Shown one piece after another: positions 31,117 through 41,400 of a stretch of DNA of 64,000 bases. The notes under the pieces were generated by a model. That model saw nothing but the letters and a program-made list of their open reading frames with translations. It was not told the origin of the DNA and ran no database searches. Source of the DNA: Cerasicoccus maritimus (GTDB taxonomy: Bacteria; Verrucomicrobiota; Verrucomicrobiia; Opitutales; Cerasicoccaceae); NCBI GenBank assembly GCA_031296935.1, contig JAVDPD010000007.1, positions 107,566-171,565 on the forward strand, written 5' to 3'. Position numbers and translations under genes: made by a program. Each line of letters starts with the position of its first letter. The first letter of the stretch is position 1.

Positions 31117-32967
31117 TTATCCTGCCATCCGTTGGGCGATTGTCGCGATTTCAGGTTCGCTTAGGCGTTCTAAGGTCCATCCTTTTGCAAACTTAGCTGT
31201 CTCGGATTTCGGAAGCTGATCATCATTTAGGTCGCGGATACGAACTCGTGCTGGCATTGCAGCGCCTTCACCTACGAAAATCGCTTCTTGTTGAGCGAGA
31301 TTTGGTAAAGCCTTCGTCATACCTGATAAACCATCTGGTAAAAAACGAGATACATGCTGTTGGTCTGCTGCATTGGTTAATCTCAAAACGAGCCAAGTGC
31401 CACATTGTGAAATCACTGTGCTTTCAACGTCAGCAGGCCTCTGACTAACAAGCATCAATCCGATACCGTATTTCCGGCCCTCACGAGCGATTCTTCGGAT
31501 TGCAGTTTGCGCTGCTGCGTACTCGGCTTCGCCTCTGTCTGGAACATATCGGTGAGCTTCTTCGCAAACAAGAACAACTGGATCGCGTTTTCTTTCTTCC
31601 GTAGTTTGATGAACTTTATACTGAAATAATAAACGGGCAAGCATGGCGGCAAGCGGACCAGCGACCTCGTTCGGAAGGCCAGAAATGTCCAGAATCCGAA
31701 TGTCTTGATCAACGCCACCATCTCCCTGAATCTGGCCGACTAATTGGGCGATGATGTGTTCAAGGGATGGGCTCTGCTGATCCCATTCCTGCATCATGAA
31801 ACGAATCCTAGGATCACGCCTCAAGACTGAGAGTTTATCCAAAATTGATTTGAACTTAGTCGCAAATTCGGAAGCTGCAACACTCTGAAGTGTGTCCTTC
31901 TGCACGCGTGCCGCCTGCAAATAAAAAACATGATTGTAAAACTCTTGGAGGCTAAAAGGACGAGGCTTGTCGTGGTCAAACTCAATCAGTTCTTCGATTT
32001 TTACCCCTGCCTTGGGACGTGGTGCATCATGGTCTAGGCCATCCTTAGGTGCTGCCCCACCGTGTGCAGTGGGAGAAGGATCAACAAGTCCGGCGGCAAC
32101 CATACGGGCATAAGTGATGGCTTTATAGATGATGTTGTTCTGAGAGGTTGCTTCTTGTTCGGTTTTTCCGATCACTAAAGACCTGAACTCATCTGCCGAC
32201 ATGAGCCAGTAAGGAAGGCTTATTGGAAAGCCGATAGTTTCCTCGTTTCCAAGCGGATCATAAGCACGATAAACGATCGCACGTTCTTTGAATGCGTGAC
32301 CATACTCTCCGTGGGGATCTATAATCACGATTCTTGGGTGGCAAACTGTTTTAGGCTCTGGAACGTGCTCCAACATGCTGTGCAGCAAGGCGGCAACGGC
32401 TCCAGACTTTCCAGAACCAGTTGAACCAAGTACCGCGCAGTGCATACCTAGCATTTTATCTATGTTTGCACGACAAATAGCATTGTCTGCGCCGACATAA
32501 TCGGCGAATGGAAAGAGTGGGCTGTATTCACCGTCATTTTGTTGCCCCTCAGCTGCTGAATATATTTGAGTCGTTTCTTCGCGAGTGAGTAGATGCACGC
32601 TCTGACGTGGGAGCGGGTATGTAGTTACGCCTCGAACAAATCGTAACTTATTATCTGCTGCATTCCATACGCCTTCGGCAAACAATTCGACTTCCATTAA
32701 CCGCTGATCTGCATCCGGCGGAATTGGTTTAGCAATCTCAGGAATTTCCTCTGATCGCATTCTCAGGAGCGTTACGAAACCAAATATCAGACGCCTTCCA
32801 AAATGGACTTTTACGATGCTACCAATTTGCCCGATCGGATAAACCCTACCTTCATAAGTTCGGGTGAGCTCCGTGACATCTCCGGATAACTCAACTCGGA
32901 TAGTATTTCCTGACACCTCGACTATGTGCCCAATCTTTAAGTCAGAAATTAGGTCAAATGTGTTCAT
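31117..32967 (-). CDS. HerA-like ATPase of a SIR2-HerA defence system
   Basis: This 616-residue FtsK/HerA translocase has an N-terminal HAS-barrel (first 75 residues), then the Walker A Gly-Ser-Thr-Gly-Ser-Gly-Lys-Ser near residue 180, and the Walker B Ile-Ile-Asp-Pro-His-Gly-Glu-Tyr near residue 212. Late motifs are Val-Cys-Glu-Glu-Ala-His-Arg-Tyr-Val-Pro and Ile-Ala-Arg-Glu-Gly-Arg-Lys-Tyr-Gly. The start codon overlaps the stop of the SIR2 gene by ATGA, so the two are translated together. The pair matches the two-gene SIR2-HerA (Nezha) anti-phage system. Confidence 0.92.
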   Translation of the reverse strand: MNTFDLISDLKIGHIVEVSGNTIRVELSGDVTELTRTYEGRVYPIGQIGSIVKVHFGRRLIFGFVTLLRMRSEEIPEIAKPIPPDADQRLMEVELFAEGVWNAADNKLRFVRGVTTYPLPRQSVHLLTREETTQIYSAAEGQQNDGEYSPLFPFADYVGADNAICRANIDKMLGMHCAVLGSTGSGKSGAVAALLHSMLEHVPEPKTVCHPRIVIIDPHGEYGHAFKERAIVYRAYDPLGNEETIGFPISLPYWLMSADEFRSLVIGKTEQEATSQNNIIYKAITYARMVAAGLVDPSPTAHGGAAPKDGLDHDAPRPKAGVKIEELIEFDHDKPRPFSLQEFYNHVFYLQAARVQKDTLQSVAASEFATKFKSILDKLSVLRRDPRIRFMMQEWDQQSPSLEHIIAQLVGQIQGDGGVDQDIRILDISGLPNEVAGPLAAMLARLLFQYKVHQTTEERKRDPVVLVCEEAHRYVPDRGEAEYAAAQTAIRRIAREGRKYGIGLMLVSQRPADVESTVISQCGTWLVLRLTNAADQQHVSRFLPDGLSGMTKALPNLAQQEAIFVGEGAAMPARVRIRDLNDDQLPKSETAKFAKGWTLERLSEPEIATIAQRMAG

Positions 32968-34142
32968 AATACACAGGCTTCCGCCCCACTGTTTAGCATC
33001 TTAGTGACTCCGGCAAACTTCCACCAATCTCGTTCGACTCCATTAGTTGGAGGCGCATGGGGGGCGCTTGGACCAACGTATAAGCCATCTTTTGAAATAA
33101 TATACACTCGCTTCCCCCACGACCGACTCCTCCACCTTTCAATGGTAGGATTGAGGTTTGCTGCGAAGGCAAGAATCGTCGTTTTGTTCTTAGGCCTTTG
33201 AAGCGCCAGTTCTATTTCTTGGTTAATGTGTTCGTCGCCAAAGCTATATCCGCATATTGCGAGAACGTTCTCACCTGGAGCACCTAGTGCTCGCCTAAAT
33301 AGATCGAATTGGGCTGCGAAGGGGTCTTGTTGGGTCGCGAAATATTTGGTTGATTGCGGGTAAATAAGAACCCGAGATAACTTCTTCGGATATAAATCAC
33401 CATCCCTTACTCGCCAAACTTGGTCATCCTCCCCCCAATGCCAGTCAATCGATCCATGAAGTTTAATCACATGAGCCCTTTCACGAAGATTCGGTTCTTC
33501 ATCTCCATATCGATGACTCCGGTAGGCGACTGCTCCGCCGGAGAATCCGTCCCAATATGAGAAACCACCAAGCGCAAGAGCATCTTCAAGCAGAGTATCA
33601 TAATTGGTGGTAAAGAGCCGAACAGCTCTCCGGCGTTCTGCCACTCCTGCCTGGCTCCGATTAAAGAGCGCTGATACAAACTCCAAATGATCGTCTATTT
33701 TTACGATTCGGTTTTGAAGGGTTCCTATCTCCTCTGGTGTCCCATCATTTTTCTGAGGCTTGTATCCCCAACGAATTGTTTCAGCAATCCAAGTTAGAAG
33801 TCGCTGATGAAGTTCATCCAATTCATCAACTGAAAGAGTGATGCCATCAAATGTGATGCTTTTATTTTTGGAACGACCAGCGATTGCTCGGTGGTCGCTG
33901 AGTTGACTCAAAATATGCTCAATATGCGAATTTTCGGAAAGCTGACTTTGGATGTATTCAATTACTTTAATGTCGCTTGTCTCTCCGTCCTCTTTCGCTC
34001 TGACAAAAACTCGATTGGTAAGGGGCCACATGAGTGGTATTCCTGCGTCCAGACTGATTCCGGCTCCGAATAACCATGACTGACTACTCGCGGCTAATAG
34101 ATTGTCGAGTTGAGCCAGACTGTCTTTTGCGTTTGGGTCCAT
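32964..34142 (-). CDS. SIR2-domain effector of a SIR2-HerA defence system
   Basis: The 392-residue protein carries the SIR2 NAD-binding signatures: Phe-Gly-Ala-Gly-Ile-Ser-Leu-Asp-Ala-Gly-Ile-Pro near residue 28, Thr-Thr-Asn-Tyr-Asp near residue 178, Lys-Leu-His-Gly-Ser-Ile-Asp near residue 226, and Cys-Gly-Tyr-Ser-Phe-Gly-Asp near residue 295. In characterised systems this domain degrades NAD and, with HerA, can also act on DNA, aborting infection. It is the first gene of its pair, and the region upstream is AT-rich and suits a promoter. Confidence 0.92.
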   Translation of the reverse strand: MDPNAKDSLAQLDNLLAASSQSWLFGAGISLDAGIPLMWPLTNRVFVRAKEDGETSDIKVIEYIQSQLSENSHIEHILSQLSDHRAIAGRSKNKSITFDGITLSVDELDELHQRLLTWIAETIRWGYKPQKNDGTPEEIGTLQNRIVKIDDHLEFVSALFNRSQAGVAERRRAVRLFTTNYDTLLEDALALGGFSYWDGFSGGAVAYRSHRYGDEEPNLRERAHVIKLHGSIDWHWGEDDQVWRVRDGDLYPKKLSRVLIYPQSTKYFATQQDPFAAQFDLFRRALGAPGENVLAICGYSFGDEHINQEIELALQRPKNKTTILAFAANLNPTIERWRSRSWGKRVYIISKDGLYVGPSAPHAPPTNGVERDWWKFAGVTKMLNSGAEACVL

Positions 34143-34447
34143 GAAGTATGTAATGCTACCAATACCTGCTAATGTAAATTGCTAGTAAAAACCAATGGCT
34201 ATTTTACTTACATTCTTGATTGGAGAAATCCAATAATATCCGCCGTATGGCGGGAATTTTTTTCAAATTCGCCGAGCGGATGGTAGATTTTTAATTCAAG
34301 CACAGTATTTATCTAGGCCAAATATTACTGATTATCAATGTCTTAGGTTATTCGATTCATACTTAAATCAAATTGTGCAACCGAAATTGCGGGTCATTCA
34401 GCCGCTTATTGCCTCAATATCACCGCTCTATTTGATTCATGGCGTGC
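34143..34447. other. AT-rich intergenic region upstream of the defence genes
   Basis: No gene is seen. It should hold the promoter for the minus-strand SIR2-HerA operon and a plus-strand terminator-like hairpin at 34240. No operator palindrome stands out. Confidence 0.5.
34240..34263 (+). terminator. Terminator-like hairpin
   Basis: Stem CCGCC/GGCGG with loop GTAT, followed by GAA and seven T. It faces away from the defence operon and would stop transcripts entering it from the left. Confidence 0.7.
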
Positions 34448-35716
34448 TTATCCTCTGCTTTGCGCCTCCCATCGCTGCTGTAGTTTGGCGAATCCAGCGC
34501 GTTGCTCCTTGGCGCTAAGATAGACGAGGCCCCGCAACCGCCGCTCGCTGTAAAAGGCGATTTCAGTGGGATTGGTGAGGCTGCTTAGAGCTTTCTGCAC
34601 GCCAGTGGGAAGCCGTACCAAACGTAGAATGCCCCGAATATGAGTGCGTGAAAATCCCTCGCGTTCAGCGATTTGCGTAATCGTGAAGCCCGGCGTATTG
34701 GCAAGCTCCTGCGTCCATCCTTGGGCAAGGTGGATCGGGTGTTGATAAGTAGCGCCTTTTGGTTGGCAATCCGTATCCGGCCCCATGATTTTATCAAGGT
34801 ATCCGGCGGGCAGTTGGAACGGTTCGACGGCGAAAGCCTCCCCGAGCCAGCGAGCGCCCGGCAACCCGACAACACAATTCAACTCAAAGTTAGTTCGACT
34901 TACGACACCGCGCACTCCGCCACCTGCATCGAAATACGAACCATCTTTCGATTTTTCGACGAATTTGGAACTGCTTCTGAATAAGGAAGTTATGAAGAAG
35001 TCAAATTCGATGCGGTACCAGTCGGTTCGTATTTGGGTCTCGAAGGCATCGTGGTCCTTGGGCAATTCGTCTTTTTCTGGAACAATTCGGCGGATGGTGA
35101 TCTTGCGAATGAGTTTGCCCATCAGTTCGATACGTTCCTCGAATGGGAGGACTTGAAATAGCTCTTCAAAGTTGCAGAGCGCTTCAGCGATGAGGGTTTC
35201 ATCAGTTGTTGCCCGTTCGCGCAGTTCGATTTCGCTTTTGAGTTTTTCGACTGAGACTTCAGCCTGTTGGCGGTCTTGCGATAACTCATCGGCTTCCTTG
35301 AGGAGTTGGCTGGTGAAGCTGCCAGCGCCTTTCTTTTTAGCGAGACTGAGGCAGTTCGCGAGTTGGCGATCAATTTCTTTGATGTGTTTCTTGGTCTCAG
35401 CGAGTTCACTTTTTAGAGGTTTTAGCGCTTTACGCTGGCGGGTGACGGTTCCCTTGATCGTCGATTTAATGATTTCGGGATGACGCCCAAGCTCCCCGAT
35501 TGCATTCACAATGAAGGTATCGAACTTTTTACCAGGGAGATTGCGGATATCGCATTTGCTGGCCTTCTTGTAGCGGATGACGTCTTGACAGGTGTAATAA
35601 GGCCGCTGCTCCCCAGTTTTGGTTCGCTTGCCACCGGGTTTGGGTGACATGGCGCAGCCACAGCATCCGCACTGAATTAGTCCTTTGAGGGCGAGTTCGT
35701 GTTTATTGCGGGTACG
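34448..35716 (-). pseudogene. Second large serine recombinase, C-terminal half only
   Basis: The open frame begins at 35716, just after a stop, inside the zinc-ribbon region (Leu-Lys-Gly-Leu-Ile-Gln-Cys-Gly-Cys-Cys-Gly). It continues with the coiled coil and a C-terminal helix-turn-helix-like segment (Ile-Ala-Glu-Arg-Glu-Gly-Phe-Ser-Arg-Thr-His-Ile). The catalytic and recombinase domains are missing. It differs in sequence from the fragment at 16.8-18.2 kb, so it derives from another element. Together the two mark the edges of the accessory region. Confidence 0.85.
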
Positions 35717-35749
35717 CTACTACCCGGCTAATGGTAACCGAACTGCTCA

Positions 35750-36234
35750 ATGTCAAATATCTCGCATAGTGTGATGTTTTTACGGGTTTTGCTACCTAGC
35801 GCCAAATTTCCATTTCCGATAGACTGGGTTATGCAGATGTCGCCATCACGATCCTGTCCCCATCAACTGGAAACTTCTTCTGAGCTAATTGATGAACTCA
35901 AGTCATTGGCCGATCAGAATGAACGCCGATCCCTGATCGCCACAGGAGCCATCGCTGTGGTGACGGCGATATTGCTACCCATGGTTGCGCTGCAGTTGGG
36001 AGTGAAAGTAACCGACCGCTCGTTTAGCTTTTGGTTTGGCGGCCTGATCGCGGAACTGCTGATTGTTTTCGCGGTGTGGTATGGCGCGGTTCTTTGGATC
36101 GCTCCACCGCGATCGAACATGCAAAAAATGCTGGAGGCGATCAAGTTTGCGGCCTCAAACCCAATTTCCGTGAGCTTAAGTCAGAGCGGTCAACAAGTGA
36201 CCATTTATTTGCCTGAGGAGCATGTTGTGCTGAC
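35750..36234 (+). pseudogene. Membrane-protein fragment of unknown family
   Basis: The frame encodes two transmembrane helices, residues about 64-85 and 95-118 counted from 35750, flanked by charged segments (Leu-Lys-Ser-Leu-Ala-Asp-Gln-Asn-Glu-Arg-Arg). The 3' end runs into the antisense of an AAA+ gene fragment near 36235, so the original C terminus is lost. A start at the ATG near 35831 is as likely as 35750. Confidence 0.45.
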
Positions 36235-36576
36235 AGGGGCAGCGGCAATCACGACCAGATCATCACGGTGGTTTTCCATTTCGGTCAGGATGCAGGCGAT
36301 GGCTTCCTGAGCGTACAGATCGTCATCGCGTCCGGCCAACATGTAAGCTTCATCAATGAATAACACACCGCCGAGCGCCTCCTGAATGCGTTCTTTGACA
36401 ATACCGGGCGTTTGCCCAAGGTAGCCGCCAACCAGACCGGATTTATCCACTTCAATCGTGTGGCCCGAACTGAGGTAACCGGCGGCATGCAGAATTTTCC
36501 CCACCAGTCGTGCCACAGTCGTTTTACCCGTCCCGGGACTGCCATTAAATACCATGTGCAGTGAGGGAGATCGCAG
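36235..36576 (-). pseudogene. AAA+ ATPase fragment (CbbX/SpoVK-like)
   Basis: It contains Leu-His-Met-Val-Phe-Asn-Gly-Ser-Pro-Gly-Thr-Gly-Lys-Thr-Thr (Walker A), Gly-Gln-Thr-Pro, and Val-Leu-Phe-Ile-Asp-Glu-Ala-Tyr (Walker B). It ends after Leu-Val-Val-Ile-Ala-Ala, just where sensor 1 would continue. Both ends are cut, and the fragment lies head-to-head with a helicase fragment. Confidence 0.8.
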
Positions 36577-37648
36577 GCGCGTGATCTGGATTGCTCAGAC
36601 GGATGAACTTTGCGAGCAAGCAGTGCAGGCTTTTCGACAGGTATGGTTGAATGTAGGCGCGGAACGGACGGATCTCCGAATTATTCGCTTGTGGGGTGGC
36701 AATCGTAACCCTGCAGTGTACGAACCGTCCAAGCCAGTTGTGGTGGTGGCGTCGATTCAGACCCTGAATAGTCGAATGGGTGCAGAGCAGTTGGAATGGT
36801 TGAAGGAACCGGGTCTGACAGTAATTGATGAGTGTCACCACGCCATTACACCTAGCTACACGGGGCTACTTCGGTGGCTGGATGCGGAAACAACCCTTAA
36901 CAAGGAATATGGGTCAATCGAGCCAGTGATTATCGGCTTGAGTGCAACTCCTTTTAGAAGTGATGACGACGAGAGCCAACGGTTAGCTCGACGATTTGAT
37001 AATCAGTGGCTTCCCGTTGAACAAGCGGATCTGCACGCACGGCTGCGCCGCCAAGGAGTATTGTCCGAAGTAGATTATCAATGTATTGATTCAGGAGTAG
37101 GGATTCGGCCCGAGGAGGAAGAACGATTGCTAGAGCTTTGGGATCAACGTGACGGTTTGGATTTTGAGCGATTGGTAGAAGAAATCAATCAGCGACTAGC
37201 AAAAAATCCGAAGCGCAATCAGGCGATTGTGGACTACATTCAGCAAGCAAGAGCACATTCGACCTTGTTTTTTGCAAATTCAGTAGAGCATGCGGAAGAA
37301 GTCGCAGCCCGTCTGAATTTGCAGGGCGTGCCAGCGGCTGCAATCAGTGGCAGAACTCCTCGGTCATCGCGTCGATATTTCCTCGATCAGTTTCAGGCAG
37401 GGGAGATTCGAGTTCTCTGTAATCACAGTGTTCTGACGACCGGATTTGATGCCCCTAAAACAGATATAGTAATTATTTCCCGTCAGGTATTTAGCCCTGT
37501 TCGCTACATGCAGATGGTCGGGCGTGGCTTACGCGGGGAAGCGAATGGAGGTACAGCCCGTTGCCTGATCGTCACTGTATTGGATAATTTGGGCCGCTTT
37601 CAGGATCGTCACCCCTACCATTACTGTGCAAAATACTTTACCATTTAA
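36560..37648 (+). pseudogene. SF2 DEAD/DEAH helicase, 5'-truncated
   Basis: The 364-residue frame starts after the Walker A region. Motif Ia-like Trp-Ile-Ala-Gln-Thr-Asp-Glu-Leu, motif II Asp-Glu-Cys-His-His-Ala, motif III Leu-Ser-Ala-Thr-Pro-Phe, and the C-terminal RecA domain with Thr-Gly-Phe-Asp-Ala-Pro and Gln-Met-Val-Gly-Arg-Gly-Leu-Arg-Gly are present. The ATP-binding P-loop is missing, so it cannot work alone. The 3' end, after Asp-Arg-His-Pro-Tyr-His-Tyr-Cys, may also be cut. Confidence 0.8.
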
Positions 37649-38494
37649 TTCGGAGAGCACCCAAAATTTGAGAATGTGAGTCAATTCGAAGAACTCCTGA
37701 AGCTTAATCCTGTTTTTGGCTCTGCATGAATCAATTGCTTTTGGGGTGAAAGTGGAGTCAACTGACGGAGGAGTTTCTCTGGGAAACGCTTTCTGGCTTT
37801 CTGTGGGGGCAGGGAAAGTATTTCCGCTTGAATGTTTTCGTGAAGTTTCGCCAACCGCAGTATTTGCCGGACTCGGCCACCTGAAACTTGTGCGCACTCG
37901 GATATGTAAGCTGTTTACACTTCGACCTTGATTGCCAGCGCGGATGTGTGGTCGCGCTCTGCCGCCAATTACCAAGTCTATAGTACCAAGGACGCGCATC
38001 AGGATACCGTTGCCTATTTTCGACAGTGCTTCCCGTAGCAGAATCCGCAGTATGATCCCAGTTATTTCGCTTTCCCCATTGCGGTGAAGTAAGGCAAACG
38101 ATTTGGGCAATTCCAACTATTCCTGGTGCCTGAGGATTGAAAATTTTCAATCTTTAAAATTCTTTGTTTGAGATATCTAGGCCAATTTTTCGCTCTTCTC
38201 ATCGGCAGTCACCTGTCTTTTGAATGAAATAAAAGCACTCGAATTTGAGTGCTTTAACGGCTCGGCAATCGGGCGATTTTGAAAAGGTCATTTGTCAATT
38301 AGTTGATCAGGCGCTTGCTGCGCGAGTATTCCTGCATGCCCTCTGGATTGGGGTGTTTCCAGTAATGGATAATCTAAGTAAATAGCATGAATTTTACGGT
38401 TAGCTAAACACTAATTGTGAATAACTTTCGCTTGGCATCCCAGTGACTATTCCTCTTTCTGCATGGCTCCGCATCACACTATCTACTATAAGCC
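37649..38494. other. Intergenic region before the giant gene
   Basis: No gene of family-like content is seen in 845 bases. It holds an 18-bp perfect palindrome at 38135-38152 (GATTGAAAATTTTCAATC) and a hairpin at 38232. It also holds a short minus-strand frame (38301-38368) that reads like the C terminus of a lost gene. The promoter of the giant gene should lie here or just upstream of 38495. Confidence 0.5.
38232..38258. terminator. Bidirectional terminator-like hairpin
   Basis: AAAGCACTC and GAGTGCTTT arms around a six-base loop, with A and T runs on the outer sides. Confidence 0.65.
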
Positions 38495-41400
38495 ATGAGA
38501 TTTTTAATTACTCTAATCGTGTCCTTTCTTGCGCTATCTTCGATGGTGCAGGCAAAGAGCAAGCATCAGTCCCGTGATGGCGGTGGCGATCTCTGGTTCT
38601 GGAGCAACGCGTTCAGCAAGGGCAATGGCCCGGATAACTGCGTGGAGCATTACTCCGGAAGTTACTACGGTAAGAAAAAGGGGCACTCTTGTTGGGACTG
38701 GTGGTGTGACGACGACGATGACGAGCCAACTGACGAAGCGCCAGAGGCCGTCATTTACGCCGATCCGCTGGAGGGATATCAGCCGCTGAAAGTCTGGTTA
38801 TCGGCCAAATTGTCCGAGGATGATTATGGAGTCGCCAGCGTCTCATGGGACTTCGGCGATGGGGCCAGTTCCAATCAGGAGGCGCTTTGGCATGAATTTG
38901 CCCAGCCGGGTGATTACACCGTGACGCTGACGGTATGGGATTCAGCGGGCCAGTCGGATACGGAAACAACAACAGTGACCGTGTTGCCTTTGCCGGATGA
39001 ACGCGTGGTCAAGGGCCTACTGGCCTATTATGAGTTTTCTGCTGGAGCAGGCGATACGATCTTTGACCGCTCTGAGGTCGGTGAGCCAATTGATCTGATC
39101 ATCAATGAGCTGGACAACGCAGCCTGGCTTGAATGCGGGGGCTTTGCTCTGCTTGAGCCCACATTCGCGCAAAGTTTTGGCTCAGCGGATAAAATTATCA
39201 GCGCCGTGAAGCATTCGCACGAAATCACCGTAGAGCTATGGGTGAATCCGGCCAATGCGCAGCCGGGCGAAGAAGGCGTTTTATTCCAGATAGCCACGAT
39301 TGGGCCGAACAACGTCAAGCTGGATGTTGTCCGACAGGACGACCTTTACCGCGTACGCTATCGCTCAAAGAGTCATGGTAATCAGGATGTCATCTACAGT
39401 CCGGCGGAAGCAGCGGATTCGCAATTGACCCATATTGTCTTCATGCGTGAGCACCAGCACCACAAGGGACGTCTATATATCAACGGCGATTTGGTGGCGA
39501 CTGCGAAGATGACCGGAACCATTTTTGCACGGAATGATCCCTACCAAGTCCGTCTAGGATCGGATGCTGAAGATGGCGCGAAGCCTTGGTTGGGCGATTA
39601 CTTCCTTAGCGCGGTTTACGAACGGGCGCTCTCAGCGGATGAAGTGGCTCAAAACTATTTGGCGGGCCTGCCCACAGCCAACAGTGTGCAAGCGATCATT
39701 GCCGCTGAGCCGGTTTCGGGAGACGCCCCGCTAACGGTGGCTTTCAGCGCGACGGATTCGTCAAGCTGCCGAGGCTCGCTGATCGACTACGCCTGGAACT
39801 TTGGTGACGGCGCGACGGGTTCCGGCGTGAGCGTTTCTCATGAATATCTTCAAGGGGGGCTTTATGAGGCCGTCTTGACGGTCACGGCAACCGACGGCGC
39901 CAAAGCTAGCTCGACGGTGCTAATCGATGTGGCGGTGCCCAATCTTCCGCCTGCTATCTCTATTCAATCACCGGTCAGTAGCCAGACCTACACGGACGCT
40001 GAGTTGCCCACCTTTGCAGCCTTGGCCACCGACAGTGACGGCTCTGTGTCTTCAGTCGAGTTCTTCCTCGATGGCGGCTCCATTGGTAACGGGACCTTCA
40101 ATGCCACTACTGGCTTTTACGAATTTACCCTGACTTCGCCGCTGAGCGCACAGGAGGATGTCTACCTATTGGCCGCCATGGCGACGGATGATGATGGCGC
40201 GACGGGCCTGAGTCAGGATGTTGGTTTCCGGGTTGAGTCCGCCAATGAAGCGCCGACAGTCGAAGATGTCACGTTTACCATGCTAGAGGACGGCATCCTG
40301 AACTGGAGCCTGACTGGACAGGACGCCAATGGGGATGTGTTGACCCTGGCCATCGTTGATGCGCCCGCGAGCGGCGAACTCCTGAACATCAATCAGGAAC
40401 CCGGCCAGAATATCCTCACCGGCCAGTATGTGCCACCCGCGAATGCTTTTGGCGCAGTCACGTTCTCTTACGAAGCCAGTGACGGACAGCTAAGCTCCAA
40501 TCTGGGAACCGTTACGGTGCAGGTGCAGCCAGTCAACGATGCGCCGACCGGCTCTCTATCGCCGGTTACGGTCACCGAAGACAGTGATCCCACCGTTATT
40601 GATTTGCTGCTGGCGTTTTCGGATGTCGATGATGGCGTTGGCGCCCTAAATTTTTCCGTTCAGTCCAATTCAAATCCGAGTTTGGTGACGCCTTCTATTA
40701 CCGGTTCTTCTCTGTCGCTGGCCTATGCTGCTGACGCTGAAGGCGTATCGAGCCTTGTCATACGAGCAACTGACACAGTCGGAGATTACATCGATGCAGC
40801 CTTCGCGTTGACGGTCAGTAATGTGAATGATGCGCCGGTCATCACCAGCAGCCCGGTCACTAGCGTCGATGAGGACACACCCTATGTCTACGCGGTTACC
40901 GCAGAGGATATTGATGCGGGCGACGCAGTGACCCTGACCACGGGTAGTTTGCCTGCATGGTTAAGCTTTGACGGTGTAACCTTGAGCGGCACGCCGGATA
41001 ACGACGATGTTGCCGACTACAGCATTAGCATTACGGCAACCGACATCGCAGGCGCTACGGATACCCAAAGCTTCACTTTGACGGTCAACAATGTCAACGA
41101 CGCGCCAACGGCATTGGCGGCAAGCTTTGAAACGGATGAAGATACTGCCTTGAATGGAATCCTCAGTGGGATCGATGACGACGGTGATCCTTTGACTTTC
41201 GCTGTGGCAGCTTTGCCGACCAACGGCGTGCTCACGCTCAATGCCGATGGAACATTCACTTACACCCCCAATACGGATTTTAACAGCAGCGATAGTTTCA
41301 CGTTCACTGTTTCCGATGCTCTCGAAACTTCAGATCCCTCTCTGGTCACGATTACGGTCAATCCCATCAACGACCTTCCGGTCGCCGCCATTGAGCCATT

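Noticed and set aside
37529-38150. Two minus-strand ORFs of 130 and 195 codons
   Set aside because: Composition is not protein-like, they overlap each other and the helicase fragment, and no motif is seen.
38301-38368. Short minus-strand frame ending Ser-Lys-Arg-Leu-Ile-Asn
   Set aside because: It reads like a protein C terminus, but only 22 codons are open, so no gene can be called.
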